From contig NZ_PGFQ01000001.1 of assembly GCF_029870955.1 (NCBI RefSeq), positions 2,480,001 to 2,544,000 on the forward strand: a DNA stretch of 64,000 nucleotides, given 5' to 3'. This document shows, in pieces, positions 17,223-28,112 of the stretch. The DNA comes from Sulfitobacter faviae (lineage in GTDB: Bacteria; Pseudomonadota; Alphaproteobacteria; Rhodobacterales; Rhodobacteraceae). The notes below the pieces were generated by a model. The model was not told where the DNA came from. It did not search any database and saw nothing but the letters and a program-made list of their open reading frames with translations. The stretch's first letter is position 1. Each line of letters begins with the position of its first letter. The translations under genes and the position numbers were made by a program.

Positions 17223-18205
17223 ATGGTTGCTGCCTCTGACCCTTCCGCCCCTCACACCCCCGTTCTGCTGCGCCCGATCCTATCTGCCGTGGCGCCCGTA
17301 GAGGGGGTTTGGTTGGATGGCACCTTTGGCGCGGGCGGCTACACCCGCGGCTTGCTTGAGGCCGGAGCCGCGCGTGTGGTGGCTGTCGACCGCGATCCGC
17401 TGGCCTTTGAGATGGCGGCGGCATGGGCCGGGGACTATGGCGATCGGATCACCATGCAACAGGGCGTCTTCTCGCGCATGGATGAATATGCCCAAGACCT
17501 CGATGGCGTGGTGCTGGACCTCGGCGTTTCCTCCATGCAGCTCGATCAGGCGGAGCGTGGCTTTTCCTTCATGAAAGATGGCCCGCTCGACATGCGGATG
17601 AGCCAAGATGGCCCCTCGGCTGCCGATTTGGTCAACGAGGCCGAGGAAGAGGTAATCGCCAATATCCTCTTTCAATATGGCGAAGAACGCGCCTCGCGCC
17701 GGATCGCCAAGGCGATTGTCCGCGCCCGCGAAGACGCGCCGATCACCACCACGTTGGAATTGGCAAAGCTGGTCGAAGGCTGCCTGCCGCGCGCTAAGCC
17801 CGGCCAGAGCCATCCGGCAACCCGCAGTTTCCAAGCGCTGCGGATTGCGGTGAACAATGAATATGGCGAGCTCTTTCAGGGGCTTATGGCCGCCGAGCGG
17901 GCGTTGAAGCCGGGCGGGAAGCTGGCGGTGGTGACCTTTCATTCAGTCGAGGACCGCATGGTCAAACGCTTCCTCACCGCGCGTGCCGGGGCCGGGGCAA
18001 TGCCAACCGTTTCGCCCCCGCGCTTGAGCAGGCACCGCCGCAGTTCACGCTGAAATCCCGCAAGGCGATTGGCCCTGACGCGCAGGAATTGGAAGAGAAC
18101 CCGCGCAGCCGGTCGGCCAAGCTGCGGGTCGCCACGCGCACCGATGCGCCCAGTGGTGAGATTGACGCGAAAACCATCGGCATGCCGATGGTCAGGGGGA
18201 TCTGA
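17223..18205 (+). CDS. rsmH: 16S rRNA (cytosine1402-N4)-methyltransferase, frameshifted
   Basis: RsmH (MraW) methylates the 16S rRNA P site using SAM. Seen are [10 protein letters not shown], the SAM loop [35 protein letters not shown] and [13 protein letters not shown]. The frame breaks at the G4 run 17994-17997; one more G restores [20 protein letters not shown] and a normal C-terminus ending VRGI at 18205, about 328 residues in all. Without it the protein ends early in unrelated sequence at 18053. It is very probably a sequence error in a core gene. Confidence 0.93.
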
Positions 18206-18583
18206 GTGATGCGCACGGTGATGTATATCCTCACCACCATTGCCGTGGTTGGATTGGCCTTCTGGGCTTACCGCGAGAATTACGCGACCCAGCAGGCGCT
18301 GAGCGATGCCGACAGGCTGCATGCCAATATCCGCGCGGCCCATGCCCGTTTGGCCGTGCTGCGTGCCGAATGGGCCTTTCAAAACCGCCCGGCCCGGCTG
18401 CGCGATCTGGCGGATCTGAATTTTGACCGTCTGGGCCTGTTGCCGCTGCATCCCGGCCAGTTCGGCCAGGTCGATCAAGTCGCCTATCCGCCCCAGCCCT
18501 TGCTGCCGATCACCGATCCTGTGGATGTCTCGACCATGAATTACGAGGCGCTGAACGGTCTTTCCGAGGAGAAGGTTGAATGA
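18206..18583 (+). CDS. ftsL: Cell division protein FtsL
   Basis: The bitopic protein of about 125 residues has one N-terminal membrane helix (VMYILTTIAVVGLAFWAY) and a periplasmic coiled-coil (QALSDADRLHANIRAAHARLAVLRAEWAFQN). FtsL joins FtsB and FtsQ to activate septal synthesis. The start can be GTG at 18206 or ATG at 18209, right after the rsmH stop. Its end overlaps the ftsI start by ATGA. Confidence 0.88.
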   Translation: MMRTVMYILTTIAVVGLAFWAYRENYATQQALSDADRLHANIRAAHARLAVLRAEWAFQNRPARLRDLADLNFDRLGLLPLHPGQFGQVDQVAYPPQPLLPITDPVDVSTMNYEALNGLSEEKVE

Positions 18584-20366
18584 TCCGCACCCCGCTGCGC
18601 CCGCTGGCCCGCATCCTCGAGGCCCGCGAGAAGGGGGAAAACCCCGATGCGATCGAACGTGAGAACAAGCGCATCCGCCATGAGCAGATGCGTGACAAGG
18701 CGCGGATGCGCGCCGAAGGGCGGCTTCTGGTGCTGGGTGTCTGTTTCCTTTGTGCCTTCACCGTGATCGGCGGACGCATGGGGCTGCTGGCGATGTCGGA
18801 ACCGTCTGAGCCGCGCGGCCATGCGCCGGGGGCCGTGATCTCGGCCTCGCGTGCGGATATCACGGACCGGAACGGCAACCTTCTGGCCACCAATTTCGAG
18901 ACCCACGCGCTCTATGCGCAGCCGCGCCACATGATCGACCCGGAGATGGCCGCGAAAAAGCTGGTCAAAATCTTTCCCGACCTGAAAGAAGAGCGCCTGA
19001 TCAAAGATTTCACGGGCAAGCGCAAGTTCCTGTGGATCAAGAAGAAAATCAGCCCCGAACAGATGCAGGCCGTGCATGATATCGGCGATCCGGGGCTATT
19101 GTTCGCGCCGCGCGACATGCGTCTTTACCCCAACGGCTCGCTTGCAGCCCATGTGCTGGGTGGGGCGAGCTATGGCAAGGAAGGCGTCCATGCCGCGGAG
19201 GTGATCGGCGTGGCGGGGGCCGAGAAGTATTTCGACGACTATCTGCGCGACCCGGCCAATGGCAACAAACCCCTAGAGCTGTCGCTCGACCTCACCGTGC
19301 AGGCCGCGGCGGAGCGGGTGCTTTATGGCGGCATGAAGCTGATGAACGCCAAGGGCGCGACCAGCATTCTGATGGATGTGCACACGGGCGAGGTGATCTC
19401 GGTCGCCTCGCTGCCGGACTTCGACCCCAACAACCGGCCCCGGCCTTTGACCCAAGGCGATGCCTCCGACAGCCCGCTGTTCAACCGCGCGGTGCAGGGG
19501 GTCTATGAACTGGGCTCGACCTTCAAGATTTTCGCAGCGGCACAGGCGGTGGAACTGGGGCTGTTTAACGCCGACACGATCATCGACACCTCCGGCCCGA
19601 TGAAGGTTGGCGGCTTCCGCATCGGTGAATTCCGCAACAAGAACTACGGCAAGCTGAGCGTCGCCGACATCATCGTGCATTCCTCGAACCGGGGCACGGG
19701 CCGGATGGCGCTGGAAATCGGCATCGAACGGCAGCAGGAGTTCCTCAAAAGCCTCGGTTTCTTTGAGCCGACCCCCTTTGAGATCGTCGAAGCCTCGGGC
19801 GGCAAGCCGCTCTTGCCGAGCCGTTGGACCGAATTGTCGAGCGTGACGATCTCCTACGGCCACGGGCTGTCGAGCACGCCGATGCACCTTGCCGCGGGCT
19901 ATGCCGCCATCGCCAATGGCGGGCGCGCGGTAAAACCCACGTTGCTGAAGCAATCCGCCCCCAACTCGGCCCCCGCGTCATGTCCGAAGAGACCGCCGCG
20001 CAGGCGCGGATGATGCTGCGCAAGGTGGTGACCGATGGCACGGCCAGCTTCGCCGAGGTGCCGGGCTATCAGATCGCGGGCAAGACAGGCACCGCCGACA
20101 AGCCCAAGCCCACGGGCGGCTATTACGACGACAAGGTGATCAACACTTTCGCCAGCATCTTCCCGATCAACGATCCGAAATATGTGCTGATCGTCACGCT
20201 GGACGAACCGGTTGAGACTTCGGGCCCGAAACCGCGCCGCACGGCGGGGTGGACCGCCGTGCCCGTAGCCGCCGAGATGGTGCGCCGCATCGCGCCTTTG
20301 CTGGGGCTGCGCCCCGCTGTTGAACCGGTGAACGACGCTGTGCTAACGCTGACCAGCAGCAACTGA
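18580..20366 (+). CDS. ftsI: Peptidoglycan transpeptidase FtsI (PBP3), frameshifted
   Basis: The septal class B penicillin-binding protein crosslinks peptidoglycan with FtsW. It has a membrane helix at about 48-68, a PBP dimerisation domain, and a transpeptidase domain with S-T-F-K near 313, SSN near 368 and KTGTADKP near 502. The frame breaks at a C5 run (19958-19962). A sixth C joins KPTLLKQSAP to QLGPRVMSEE and gives about 595 residues. The catalytic KTG box is only reached after this repair, so an uncorrected product would be dead in an essential gene. A sequence error is the likely cause. Confidence 0.93.
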
Positions 20367-20378
20367 AAAGACATCTCT

Positions 20379-21860
20379 ATGACCGACCGGGCCGTACCCC
20401 TTTCCTCTCTCGGGCTGACCGCGCGGGCGGGGGCCAACCCTATGATCACCGGCATCGCGGTCGACAGCCGTGAGGTGCGCGAAGGCACGCTTTTCGCGGC
20501 TCTGCCCGGCAGCCGTGTGCATGGGGCAGAATTCATTCAATACGCCCTGCGCATGGGTGCGGCGGCGGTGCTGACCGATGCGGCGGGCGCCAAACTCGCC
20601 GCCGAGGAATTGGCGGGCTCGGATGCCGCGCTGGTGGTCTCCGACCTCCCGCGGGAGGCGCTGGCGCGCACGGCCGCGCTTTGGTTCGGCGGCCAGCCCG
20701 CCACGATGATCGCGGTCACCGGCACCAATGGGAAAACCTCGGTCTCGACCTTCGTGCGCCAGATTTGGGTTGAGATGGGATTGCCTGCCGTAAACCTCGG
20801 CACCACCGGGGTAGAGGGCGCATGGGCCGCCCCCTTGGCCCATACCACGCCCGAGCCGATCACCCTGCACCGCACACTGGCCGAGGCGGCGGCGAATGGC
20901 ATCACCCATGCCGCGATGGAAGCGTCGAGCCACGGGCTCGACCAGCGGCGGCTGGATGGGGTGACGCTCAAGGCGGCGGGCTTTACCAACTTTACCCAAG
21001 ACCATCTGGACTATCACGAGACATTCGAGGCCTATTTCGCCGCCAAAGCCGCGCTTTTCGCCCGTGTCCTGCCCGAAGACGGCACGGCGGTGGTCAATAT
21101 CGACGATGAAAAAGGCGTCGACATCGCGGCCATCGCCCGCGCGCGGGGCTGTCAGGTGATCACCGTAGGCCGCGACGGGGGCGATCTGCACCTGCAAGGC
21201 CAGCGGTTCGATGCCACGGGTCAAGACCTGCGATTTAGCTGGCGCGGCAAGACCTATCAAAAGCGGCTCAATCTGATCGGCGGTTTTCAGGGCGATAACG
21301 TTTTGCTGGCCGCAGGGCTCGTCATCGCCTGCGGTGCCGACCCGCAAGAGGTCTTCGACACGCTGCCGCATCTCACCACCGTGCGGGGCCGGATGCAGCT
21401 TGCCGCCACCCGCGACAATGGCGCGGCGGTTTTTGTCGATTACGCCCATACGCCCGATGCGGTGGCCACGGCGCTCGCCGCCATGCGCCCGCATGTCATG
21501 GGCAGGCTTGTCGCCATCGTCGGCGCGGGCGGCGATAGGGACCGGGCCAAACGGCCCTTGATGGGGCAGGCGGCGGCGCAACATGCGGATATGGTCATCG
21601 TCACCGACGACAACCCGCGCAGCGAAGACCCGGCGAGCATCCGTGCCGCCGTGCTGGGCGGCGCACCCGAGGCTTGGGAAGTCGGCGACCGGGCCGAAGC
21701 CATCCTGCGCGGTGTGGACGCGCTGGAGCCGGGCGACGCGCTGCTCATCGCGGGCAAGGGGCATGAGACCGGGCAGACCGTGGGCGACGACGTGCTGCCT
21801 TTCGACGATGTGGAACAGGCCAGCGTGGCCGTGGCGGCACTGGACGGGAGATTGGCATGA
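20379..21860 (+). CDS. murE: UDP-MurNAc-L-Ala-D-Glu:meso-diaminopimelate ligase
   Basis: The 493-residue Mur ligase adds the third residue of the stem peptide. The P-loop GTNGKTS lies near 114. TTGVEGAW, ASSHGLDQRRLDG, DYAHTPDA and the C-terminal DNPRSEDPASI motif identify MurE of the meso-DAP type (DNPR). It follows ftsI by 12 bases and overlaps murF by ATGA, so it is in the same operon. Confidence 0.96.
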   Translation: MTDRAVPLSSLGLTARAGANPMITGIAVDSREVREGTLFAALPGSRVHGAEFIQYALRMGAAAVLTDAAGAKLAAEELAGSDAALVVSDLPREALARTAALWFGGQPATMIAVTGTNGKTSVSTFVRQIWVEMGLPAVNLGTTGVEGAWAAPLAHTTPEPITLHRTLAEAAANGITHAAMEASSHGLDQRRLDGVTLKAAGFTNFTQDHLDYHETFEAYFAAKAALFARVLPEDGTAVVNIDDEKGVDIAAIARARGCQVITVGRDGGDLHLQGQRFDATGQDLRFSWRGKTYQKRLNLIGGFQGDNVLLAAGLVIACGADPQEVFDTLPHLTTVRGRMQLAATRDNGAAVFVDYAHTPDAVATALAAMRPHVMGRLVAIVGAGGDRDRAKRPLMGQAAAQHADMVIVTDDNPRSEDPASIRAAVLGGAPEAWEVGDRAEAILRGVDALEPGDALLIAGKGHETGQTVGDDVLPFDDVEQASVAVAALDGRLA

Positions 21861-23290
21861 GCCTTTGGACAGGGAGCGAAGCGGCAGAGGCCACGGGCGG
21901 GCAGGCGCAGGGCGATTGGGTTTGCAACGGGGTGTCGATCGACACACGGACCTTGCAGCCCGGCGATCTCTTCGTCGCACTCAAGGCCGCGCGGGACGGG
22001 CATGAATTCGTGGCCCAAGCGCTCGACAAAGGGGCCGCTGCCGCGCTCGTGACCCATGCCCCCGAAGGCGTGGCCGCGGATGCGCCGCTGCTGATCGTTG
22101 AGGATGTGCAGCAGGCGCTCGAAGCGCTTGGCCGGGCAGGGCGCGCCCGCCTCGGCCCGCAGGCCAAGGTGGCGGCGGTGACCGGCAGCGTCGGCAAGAC
22201 CTCGACCAAGGAGATGCTGCTGGCGATCTTTGGCGATCAAGGCCGGGCCCATGCCAGCGTCGACAGCTATAACAACCATTGGGGCGTGCCGCTGACTTTG
22301 GCGCGGATGCCGCGCGATACCGATTACGCGGTGATCGAGATCGGCATGAACCACCCCGGAGAGATTGCCCCCCTTGCCCAACAGGCGCGGCCTGATGCGG
22401 CGATGGTGACGAATGTCGCCGCCGTCCACCTCGAAGCCTTCAAGGATGTCGCCGCCATTGCGGTGGAAAAAGCCAGCATCTTCGACGGGATGGAGCCGGG
22501 CGGCGTGGCGGTGATCAACGCGGACCACGCGCATAGCGAAATCGTCTTGGCCAAAGCGCTGGAGCGCGGCCTGCGCGAGACGACCTTTGGTCAGGCAGGC
22601 CATCACTACAAGCTGGGCGAGGTCAAGGTTCAGGGCGATGCCACCGTGGCCCAGGCCGAGGTCGAAGGCGCGCCGCTGATCTTCAAGATCGCCACGCCGG
22701 GGCGGCATTTCGCGATGAACGCGCTTGGCGCGCTGGCAGTGGCCGAGGCGCTTGGCGCGGATCGGGCGCTGGCCGTGCAATCGCTGGGCCGCTGGTTGCC
22801 CTATGCCGGGCGCGGGGTGCGTGAGCGCATCCAGCTCGACCCCATAGACACCTATCTGGCGCTGGAATTGATCGACGACAGCTATAACGCCAACCCAACC
22901 TCCATGGCCGCGGCGCTTGAGGTGTTGGCCGCCTCGGAAGTCACCCATGACATCGGGCGCGTCAGCAAGGGGCGGCGGATTGCCTTTGTCGGCGATATGA
23001 AAGAACTCGGCCCCGAGGCTGTGGCGCTGCATGCCGGTCTCGCCGATCTGGATGCTACCCGCGCGCTCGACGTGGTGCATTGCGTCGGCCCGTTGATGAA
23101 AGCCTTTTACGACAATCTGCCCGAACATCAGCGCGGCGATTGGACGGAAACCGCCGAAGAGATGTTGCAAGGACTCCGCGCAAGGCTTGATTCCGGCGAT
23201 GTCGTGCTGATCAAAGGGTCGCTTTCGATGAAGCTGGGCGGTATTGTTGACGCCATCCGCAAAATGGGCCATCCGGTCCCGACCGCCTGA
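21857..23290 (+). CDS. murF: UDP-MurNAc-tripeptide:D-Ala-D-Ala ligase
   Basis: The 477-residue enzyme completes the UDP-MurNAc pentapeptide. The P-loop GSVGKTSTKE lies near 108, with YNNHWGVPLTLARMP, EIGMNHPGEIAPL and DSYNANPTSMAAAL typical of MurF. The gene overlaps murE and is followed by a 39-base gap to mraY. Confidence 0.96.
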   Translation: MSLWTGSEAAEATGGQAQGDWVCNGVSIDTRTLQPGDLFVALKAARDGHEFVAQALDKGAAAALVTHAPEGVAADAPLLIVEDVQQALEALGRAGRARLGPQAKVAAVTGSVGKTSTKEMLLAIFGDQGRAHASVDSYNNHWGVPLTLARMPRDTDYAVIEIGMNHPGEIAPLAQQARPDAAMVTNVAAVHLEAFKDVAAIAVEKASIFDGMEPGGVAVINADHAHSEIVLAKALERGLRETTFGQAGHHYKLGEVKVQGDATVAQAEVEGAPLIFKIATPGRHFAMNALGALAVAEALGADRALAVQSLGRWLPYAGRGVRERIQLDPIDTYLALELIDDSYNANPTSMAAALEVLAASEVTHDIGRVSKGRRIAFVGDMKELGPEAVALHAGLADLDATRALDVVHCVGPLMKAFYDNLPEHQRGDWTETAEEMLQGLRARLDSGDVVLIKGSLSMKLGGIVDAIRKMGHPVPTA

Positions 23291-23329
23291 TCGGCGATTC
23301 ACCCCACATGATGAGTTAGGACGCGATAT

Positions 23330-24412
23330 ATGCTCTATTGGTTGACGCTGCTGTCGGATGGCGGCGATTTTTTTAACCTGTTTCGCTATATCACCTTCCG
23401 CGCGGGCGGGGCGTTTCTGACGGCATTGGTGTTCGGCTTTATCTTCGGCAAACCGCTGATCGAAGTGCTGCGCAAGCGGCAGGGCAAGGGCCAGCCGATC
23501 CGCGATGACGGCCCAGAGGGGCATTTCGCCAAGGCGGGCACGCCCACCATGGGCGGGCTGCTGATCGTGGGGGCTTTGCTGACCTCGACCCTGCTTTGGG
23601 CGCGGCTCGACAATCCTTTCGTCTGGCTGGTGCTTTTCGTCACCATGAGTTTCGCCGCCATCGGCTATGCCGACGACCACGCCAAGGTCAGCAAGCAAAA
23701 CACCGATGGCGTGCCGGGCAAGCTGCGGCTTTTGCTAGGCTTTCTGATCGCGGGCATCGCGGGCTATTGGGCCGCGCAATACCATCCGGCAGAGTTGCAG
23801 TACCAAATGGCGCTGCCGGTGTTCAAAGACACGCTGATCAACCTCGGGGTGCTCTTCGTGCCCTTCGCCATCATCGTGATCGTCGGCTCGGCCAATGCGG
23901 TAAACCTGACCGACGGGCTTGATGGTCTGGCCATCATGCCGGTGATGATCGCCGCCGGAGCGCTTGGCGTCATCGCCTATGCCGTGGGCCGCGTCGACTT
24001 CACCGATTATCTTGACGTGCATTATGTTCCGGGCACGGGCGAAATCCTGATCTTTACCGCCGGTCTCTTCGGTGGCGGCCTCGGGTTCCTGTGGTACAAC
24101 GCGCCGCCCGCCGCCGTCTTCATGGGCGACACCGGCTCGCTGGCGCTTGGCGGGGCCTTGGGCGCCATCGCCGTGGCCACCAAGCACGAATTGGTGCTGG
24201 CGGTCGTCGGCGGGCTCTTCGTGGTCGAGGCGCTCTCGGTCATCGTGCAGGTGCTCTACTTCAAGCGCACCGGCAAGCGGGTCTTCCTGATGGCACCGAT
24301 CCACCACCACTACGAGAAAAAGGGCTGGGCCGAGCCGCAGATCGTGATCCGTTTCTGGATCATCTCACTGATCCTCGCCCTGCTGGGTCTGGCGACGCTG
24401 AAGGTGCGCTAA
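23330..24412 (+). CDS. mraY: Phospho-MurNAc-pentapeptide translocase MraY
   Basis: The 360-residue integral membrane enzyme makes lipid I from UDP-MurNAc-pentapeptide and undecaprenyl phosphate. About ten hydrophobic helices are seen. Diagnostic motifs are [38 protein letters not shown] and the HIHHHYE-like loop ([12 protein letters not shown]). It converges with glsA, whose stop lies 5 bases away. Confidence 0.96.
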   Translation: MLYWLTLLSDGGDFFNLFRYITFRAGGAFLTALVFGFIFGKPLIEVLRKRQGKGQPIRDDGPEGHFAKAGTPTMGGLLIVGALLTSTLLWARLDNPFVWLVLFVTMSFAAIGYADDHAKVSKQNTDGVPGKLRLLLGFLIAGIAGYWAAQYHPAELQYQMALPVFKDTLINLGVLFVPFAIIVIVGSANAVNLTDGLDGLAIMPVMIAAGALGVIAYAVGRVDFTDYLDVHYVPGTGEILIFTAGLFGGGLGFLWYNAPPAAVFMGDTGSLALGGALGAIAVATKHELVLAVVGGLFVVEALSVIVQVLYFKRTGKRVFLMAPIHHHYEKKGWAEPQIVIRFWIISLILALLGLATLKVR

Positions 24413-24416
24413 GCCC

Positions 24417-25343
24417 TTAAAAGATCGACCAATCCATGTGACGCGCCAGAAGGGCCAGTGCTTCGGTGCCCTTTTGGCTGTTGCCATAGCGGTTGAGCCC
24501 CGGCGACCAGACCGCGATGCTGGCCCGCCCCGGCACGATGGCGAGGATGCCGCCGCCCACACCGGACTTGCCCGGCAGGCCCACGCGATAGGCGAAATCG
24601 CCCGATCCGTCGTAATGCCCGCAGGTCAGCATCAGCGCGTTGAGCCGTCGGATGCGGCTGGGGGCCACCAAGCGCGGAACGTCCGGCGCTTCGATCAAGA
24701 AACGGCCCGCCATGGCCAGTTGCTCCACCGTCATCTCCATCGCGCAATGGTGGAAATAGGTGCCAAGCGTCCGTTCCGGCGCGTTGATGAGGTTCCCGTA
24801 GCTCGCCAGAAAATGCGCCAGCGCAAAGTTGCGGTGGCCAAAATCGGTCTCTGAGGCGGCGACCGTGTCATTGATGTGGATGTCATCCGTCCCCGCCGCT
24901 TCGCGCACGAAACGCAGGATCTCGGCCAGCGCCTCGCGCGGCTCGCGGTTGCCCAAGACTTCGTCCGTGGTGACGATCGCACCTGCGTTGATGAAGGGAT
25001 TGCGCGGCCGGCCCTGTTCCTGCTCCAACTGCACGATGGAGTTAAAAGCCCGGCCCGAAGGCTCCCGCCCCACGCGGTGCCACAGTTGGTCGCCCGAGCG
25101 GCCAAGGGCGATGGCCAGCGTAAAGACCTTGGTGATGGACTGGACCGAAAAGGGCACCTGCGTGTCGCCCGCCACATGGCATTTGCCATCCGCCGTCACC
25201 ACGGCGATGCCGAATTGCGCCGGGTCCACCTTGGCCAGTTGCGGAATATAGGCCGCCACATCGCCCCAGTGGTCATCCTCGCGCATCATGGCATTGAGGC
25301 GCGGCAACACATCGTCAAGGTCAGGTTTGGCGGGGCTGGACAT
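24417..25343 (-). CDS. glsA: Glutaminase A, antisense within the dcw cluster
   Basis: The 308-residue serine-dependent glutaminase (beta-lactamase-like fold) hydrolyses glutamine to glutamate and ammonia. The S-I-T-K catalytic motif is at 69-72. [22 protein letters not shown] and the final [10 protein letters not shown] are family motifs. I take ATG at 25343 as the start because upstream in-frame codons run into the murD start on the other strand. It splits mraY from murD. Glutamate release near wall synthesis may be coincidence. Confidence 0.93.
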   Translation of the reverse strand: MSSPAKPDLDDVLPRLNAMMREDDHWGDVAAYIPQLAKVDPAQFGIAVVTADGKCHVAGDTQVPFSVQSITKVFTLAIALGRSGDQLWHRVGREPSGRAFNSIVQLEQEQGRPRNPFINAGAIVTTDEVLGNREPREALAEILRFVREAAGTDDIHINDTVAASETDFGHRNFALAHFLASYGNLINAPERTLGTYFHHCAMEMTVEQLAMAGRFLIEAPDVPRLVAPSRIRRLNALMLTCGHYDGSGDFAYRVGLPGKSGVGGGILAIVPGRASIAVWSPGLNRYGNSQKGTEALALLARHMDWSIF

Positions 25344-25416
25344 CTTCGGCGGCCTCTGGCTTGTGATGGGCGCATCATGCCCCATTCTGGGGTCAACGGG
25401 TAGCAGGGGATTGCAG

Positions 25417-26817
25417 ATGATTCCAGTACAGGGCTTGGAAGGCGCACGCGTGGCGGTGCTGGGATTGGGCCGCTCGGGCCTGAGTGCAGCGCGCGCGTTG
25501 CAAGCGGGCGGGGCCAAGGTCAGCTGCTGGGACGACAATCCCGCCGCACGGGCGCGGGCCGAGCGGGAAGGCTTCGCCTGTGTCGATCTCAATGCCCCCG
25601 GCGCTTTGGACAAGATCGCCCGGCTGATCGTCAGCCCCGGCATCCCGCATCTCTACCCCGCGCCGAACCCGGTGGTGGCATCGGCGCTTGCCGCAGGGGT
25701 GCCGGTGGACAATGACATCGGCCTCTTTTTCCAAAGCTTCGCCACGCTGGCATGGGATCACTACGACGTGGCCCCGCGGGTGGTGGCGGTGACCGGCTCG
25801 AACGGGAAATCGACGACTTCGGCGCTTATTCACCACATCCTTGAGCATGTCGGGCGGCCTTGCCAACTGGCGGGCAACATCGGGCGCGGGGTGCTGGACC
25901 TCGATCCCGCCGTGGATGGGGAGGTCGTGGTGCTGGAGCTTAGCAGCTACCAGACCGAACTGGCGCGCGCGCTGACGCCGGATGTGGCGGTTTTCACCAA
26001 TCTCAGCCCCGACCATCTGGACCGCCATGCGGGGATGGGGGGCTACTATGCCGCGAAGCGTCGCCTCTTTGCCGAAGGTGGCCCGGACCGCGCGGTGATC
26101 GGCGTGGATGAGGCCGAGGGCCGCTTCCTTGCCGGGCAACTCAGCGAGGGGCCGAGCGACGACCGTGTGATCCGCATTAGCGCCGAGACCAAGCTTTCCG
26201 GTCCCGGCTGGCATGTCTTTGCCCGCAAGGGGTTCTTGAGCGAATATCGTCGCGGCAAACAGGTCGGCGCGATCGACCTGCGCGGCATCCAAGGGTTGCC
26301 GGGCGCGCATAACCACCAGAACGCCTGCGCCGCCTATGCCGCCTGCCGCGCGCTTGGCCTTGCCCCGCGGGTGATCGAGGCGGCGTTTCACAGCTTCGGT
26401 GGCCTGCCGCATCGCAGCCAGACCGTGGCCGAGGCGCATGGCGTCCGCTACGTCAATGACAGCAAGGCCACCAATGTCGACAGCGCGGCCAAGGCACTGG
26501 CGGCGTTCAAGAACATCCGCTGGATCTGCGGCGGGCTTGAGAAAGAAGGCGGTCTAAAAGGGCTGGCAGAGGCGCAAGGATCGGTCCGCAAAGCCTATGT
26601 GATCGGGCGCGAAGCCGCGCATTTCGCCATGCAACTCACCGCAGAGACCGAAGTCTGCGGCACGATGGAACAGGCCGTGGCGCGGGCGGCGGCAGAGGCC
26701 GAAGAGGGCGATGTCGTCCTGCTGGCCCCGGCGGCGGCGAGTTTCGATCAATACGACAGTTTTGAGCGCCGCGGTGAGGATTTCGTGGCGCAGGTGCAGA
26801 AGGTGCTGGCGGAGTAG
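25417..26817 (+). CDS. murD: UDP-MurNAc-L-Ala:D-glutamate ligase
   Basis: The 466-residue Mur ligase adds D-glutamate. The N-terminal Rossmann part [15 protein letters not shown] is followed by the P-loop [11 protein letters not shown] near 126, [27 protein letters not shown] and [16 protein letters not shown] start at ATG 25417 ([14 protein letters not shown]); the longer in-frame extension overlaps the glsA start region and is not conserved in type. It needs its own promoter because glsA intervenes. Confidence 0.95.
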   Translation: MIPVQGLEGARVAVLGLGRSGLSAARALQAGGAKVSCWDDNPAARARAEREGFACVDLNAPGALDKIARLIVSPGIPHLYPAPNPVVASALAAGVPVDNDIGLFFQSFATLAWDHYDVAPRVVAVTGSNGKSTTSALIHHILEHVGRPCQLAGNIGRGVLDLDPAVDGEVVVLELSSYQTELARALTPDVAVFTNLSPDHLDRHAGMGGYYAAKRRLFAEGGPDRAVIGVDEAEGRFLAGQLSEGPSDDRVIRISAETKLSGPGWHVFARKGFLSEYRRGKQVGAIDLRGIQGLPGAHNHQNACAAYAACRALGLAPRVIEAAFHSFGGLPHRSQTVAEAHGVRYVNDSKATNVDSAAKALAAFKNIRWICGGLEKEGGLKGLAEAQGSVRKAYVIGREAAHFAMQLTAETEVCGTMEQAVARAAAEAEEGDVVLLAPAAASFDQYDSFERRGEDFVAQVQKVLAE

Positions 26818-26825
26818 GGCGGTGC

Positions 26826-28001
26826 CTAGCCCGCAATCGCCCGTGCCGCCGCCATGCCCGAAGACCACGCCCACTGAAAGTTATACCCGCCGAGCCAGCC
26901 GGTCACATCCACGGCCTCGCCGATGAAATAGAGCCCCGGCACCTCTTTCGCCGCCATGGTCTTGGAGGATAGCCCGTCGGTATCAACCCCGCCCAGTGTG
27001 ACCTCTGCCGTGCGATATCCTTCGGTGCCGCCGGGGTGAAGCTGCCAGTTCTCGATGCCTGTGATGAATGCGGAAAGCCGCGCGTCCGACCAATCCGCCA
27101 GATTCCCCGACAGGTCGAACGTCTGCCCCAGATGTTCCACCAGCCGCGCGGGGAGGTGTTGCGCGAGAACGGTGGTGAAGTTCCGCCGCCCCGCGCGTTG
27201 CCGCTGGTCGCGGAGCGCGTCCAAGAGGGTGCCTTCGGGGGCGAGGTTCACGGTGATCGGCTCGCCTTCGCGCCAGTAGGAGGACGCCTGCAAGACGGCG
27301 GGGCCAGAGAGACCGCGATGGGTAAAGAGCAGCGCCTCGTCAAACGCGGCCTCTCCGGCGGTAATACGCGCCGGGGTGGCGACACCGGCCAGCGGCGCAA
27401 AGCGGCCTTCGGCAAAGGTAAAGGGCACCAGCCCGGCCCGCGTATCGGTGACGCTCAGCCCAAATTGGCGCGCGATGTCATAGGCGACCCCGGTCGCGCC
27501 CATCTTGGGGATCGACTTGCCCCCGGTGGCGATCACGAGGTTTCGGGCCGTGACTTTCACCGACTTATCAGGCGCTTGCAGGTCGAAGCTGAACTGCCCA
27601 TCGACCTTCGCGAAATTGTTGGCGCTGCTCTTCAGTTGCAGATCGACCCCGGCCTGCTGCATCAACCCGCGCAGCATGGCGATGATCTCTTTCGCGCTGG
27701 TGTCGCAGAAAAGCTGGCCGAGGGTTTTCTCATGCCAAGCGATGCCGTGACGGTCGACCAGTTCGATGAAATCCCACTGTGTGTAGCGGGCCAAAGCGGA
27801 TTTGGCGAAATGCGGGTTCTGGCTCAGAAAGGCCTGCGGTTCGCAGTACATATTGGTGAAATTGCAGCGCCCGCCGCCCGAGATGCGGATCTTCTCGCCC
27901 GGGGCTTTGGCATGGTCCACCACCAGCACCCGCCCGCCCGCATGGGCAGCGCACATCATGCCTGCGGCACCGGCTCCGATAATGGCTGTATCGACTTGCA
28001 T
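26826..28001 (-). CDS. YhiN/BaiN-family NAD(P)/FAD-dependent flavoprotein
   Basis: The 391-residue protein begins with an FAD dinucleotide-binding motif (TAIIGAGAAGMMCAAHAG) and GEKIRISGGGRCNFTN, the signature of the HI0933/YhiN group. LVIATGGKSIPKMGATG and LFTHRGLSGPAVLQASSYW follow, and it ends GLYFIGEAVDVTGWLGGYN. The family is widely conserved with an uncertain role. Its ATG at 28001 faces the peroxiredoxin gene across a 111-base divergent gap. The name BaiN is by family only; bile-acid chemistry is not implied. Confidence 0.88.
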   Translation of the reverse strand: MQVDTAIIGAGAAGMMCAAHAGGRVLVVDHAKAPGEKIRISGGGRCNFTNMYCEPQAFLSQNPHFAKSALARYTQWDFIELVDRHGIAWHEKTLGQLFCDTSAKEIIAMLRGLMQQAGVDLQLKSSANNFAKVDGQFSFDLQAPDKSVKVTARNLVIATGGKSIPKMGATGVAYDIARQFGLSVTDTRAGLVPFTFAEGRFAPLAGVATPARITAGEAAFDEALLFTHRGLSGPAVLQASSYWREGEPITVNLAPEGTLLDALRDQRQRAGRRNFTTVLAQHLPARLVEHLGQTFDLSGNLADWSDARLSAFITGIENWQLHPGGTEGYRTAEVTLGGVDTDGLSSKTMAAKEVPGLYFIGEAVDVTGWLGGYNFQWAWSSGMAAARAIAG

Positions 28002-28112
28002 GGGCGCGCTCTGCCTCAATGCGCGGCCCCGGTCAAGAAGACGTGAGACCGGTTGCCGCTTTGCCAAGGCGCCATAGCTGGGGTGCAACGCAACTGACGA
28101 AAGGAGCAGAGA

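Noticed and set aside
21440..23698. 752-codon minus-strand frame over murE and murF
   Set aside because: Antisense to two complete Mur ligases.
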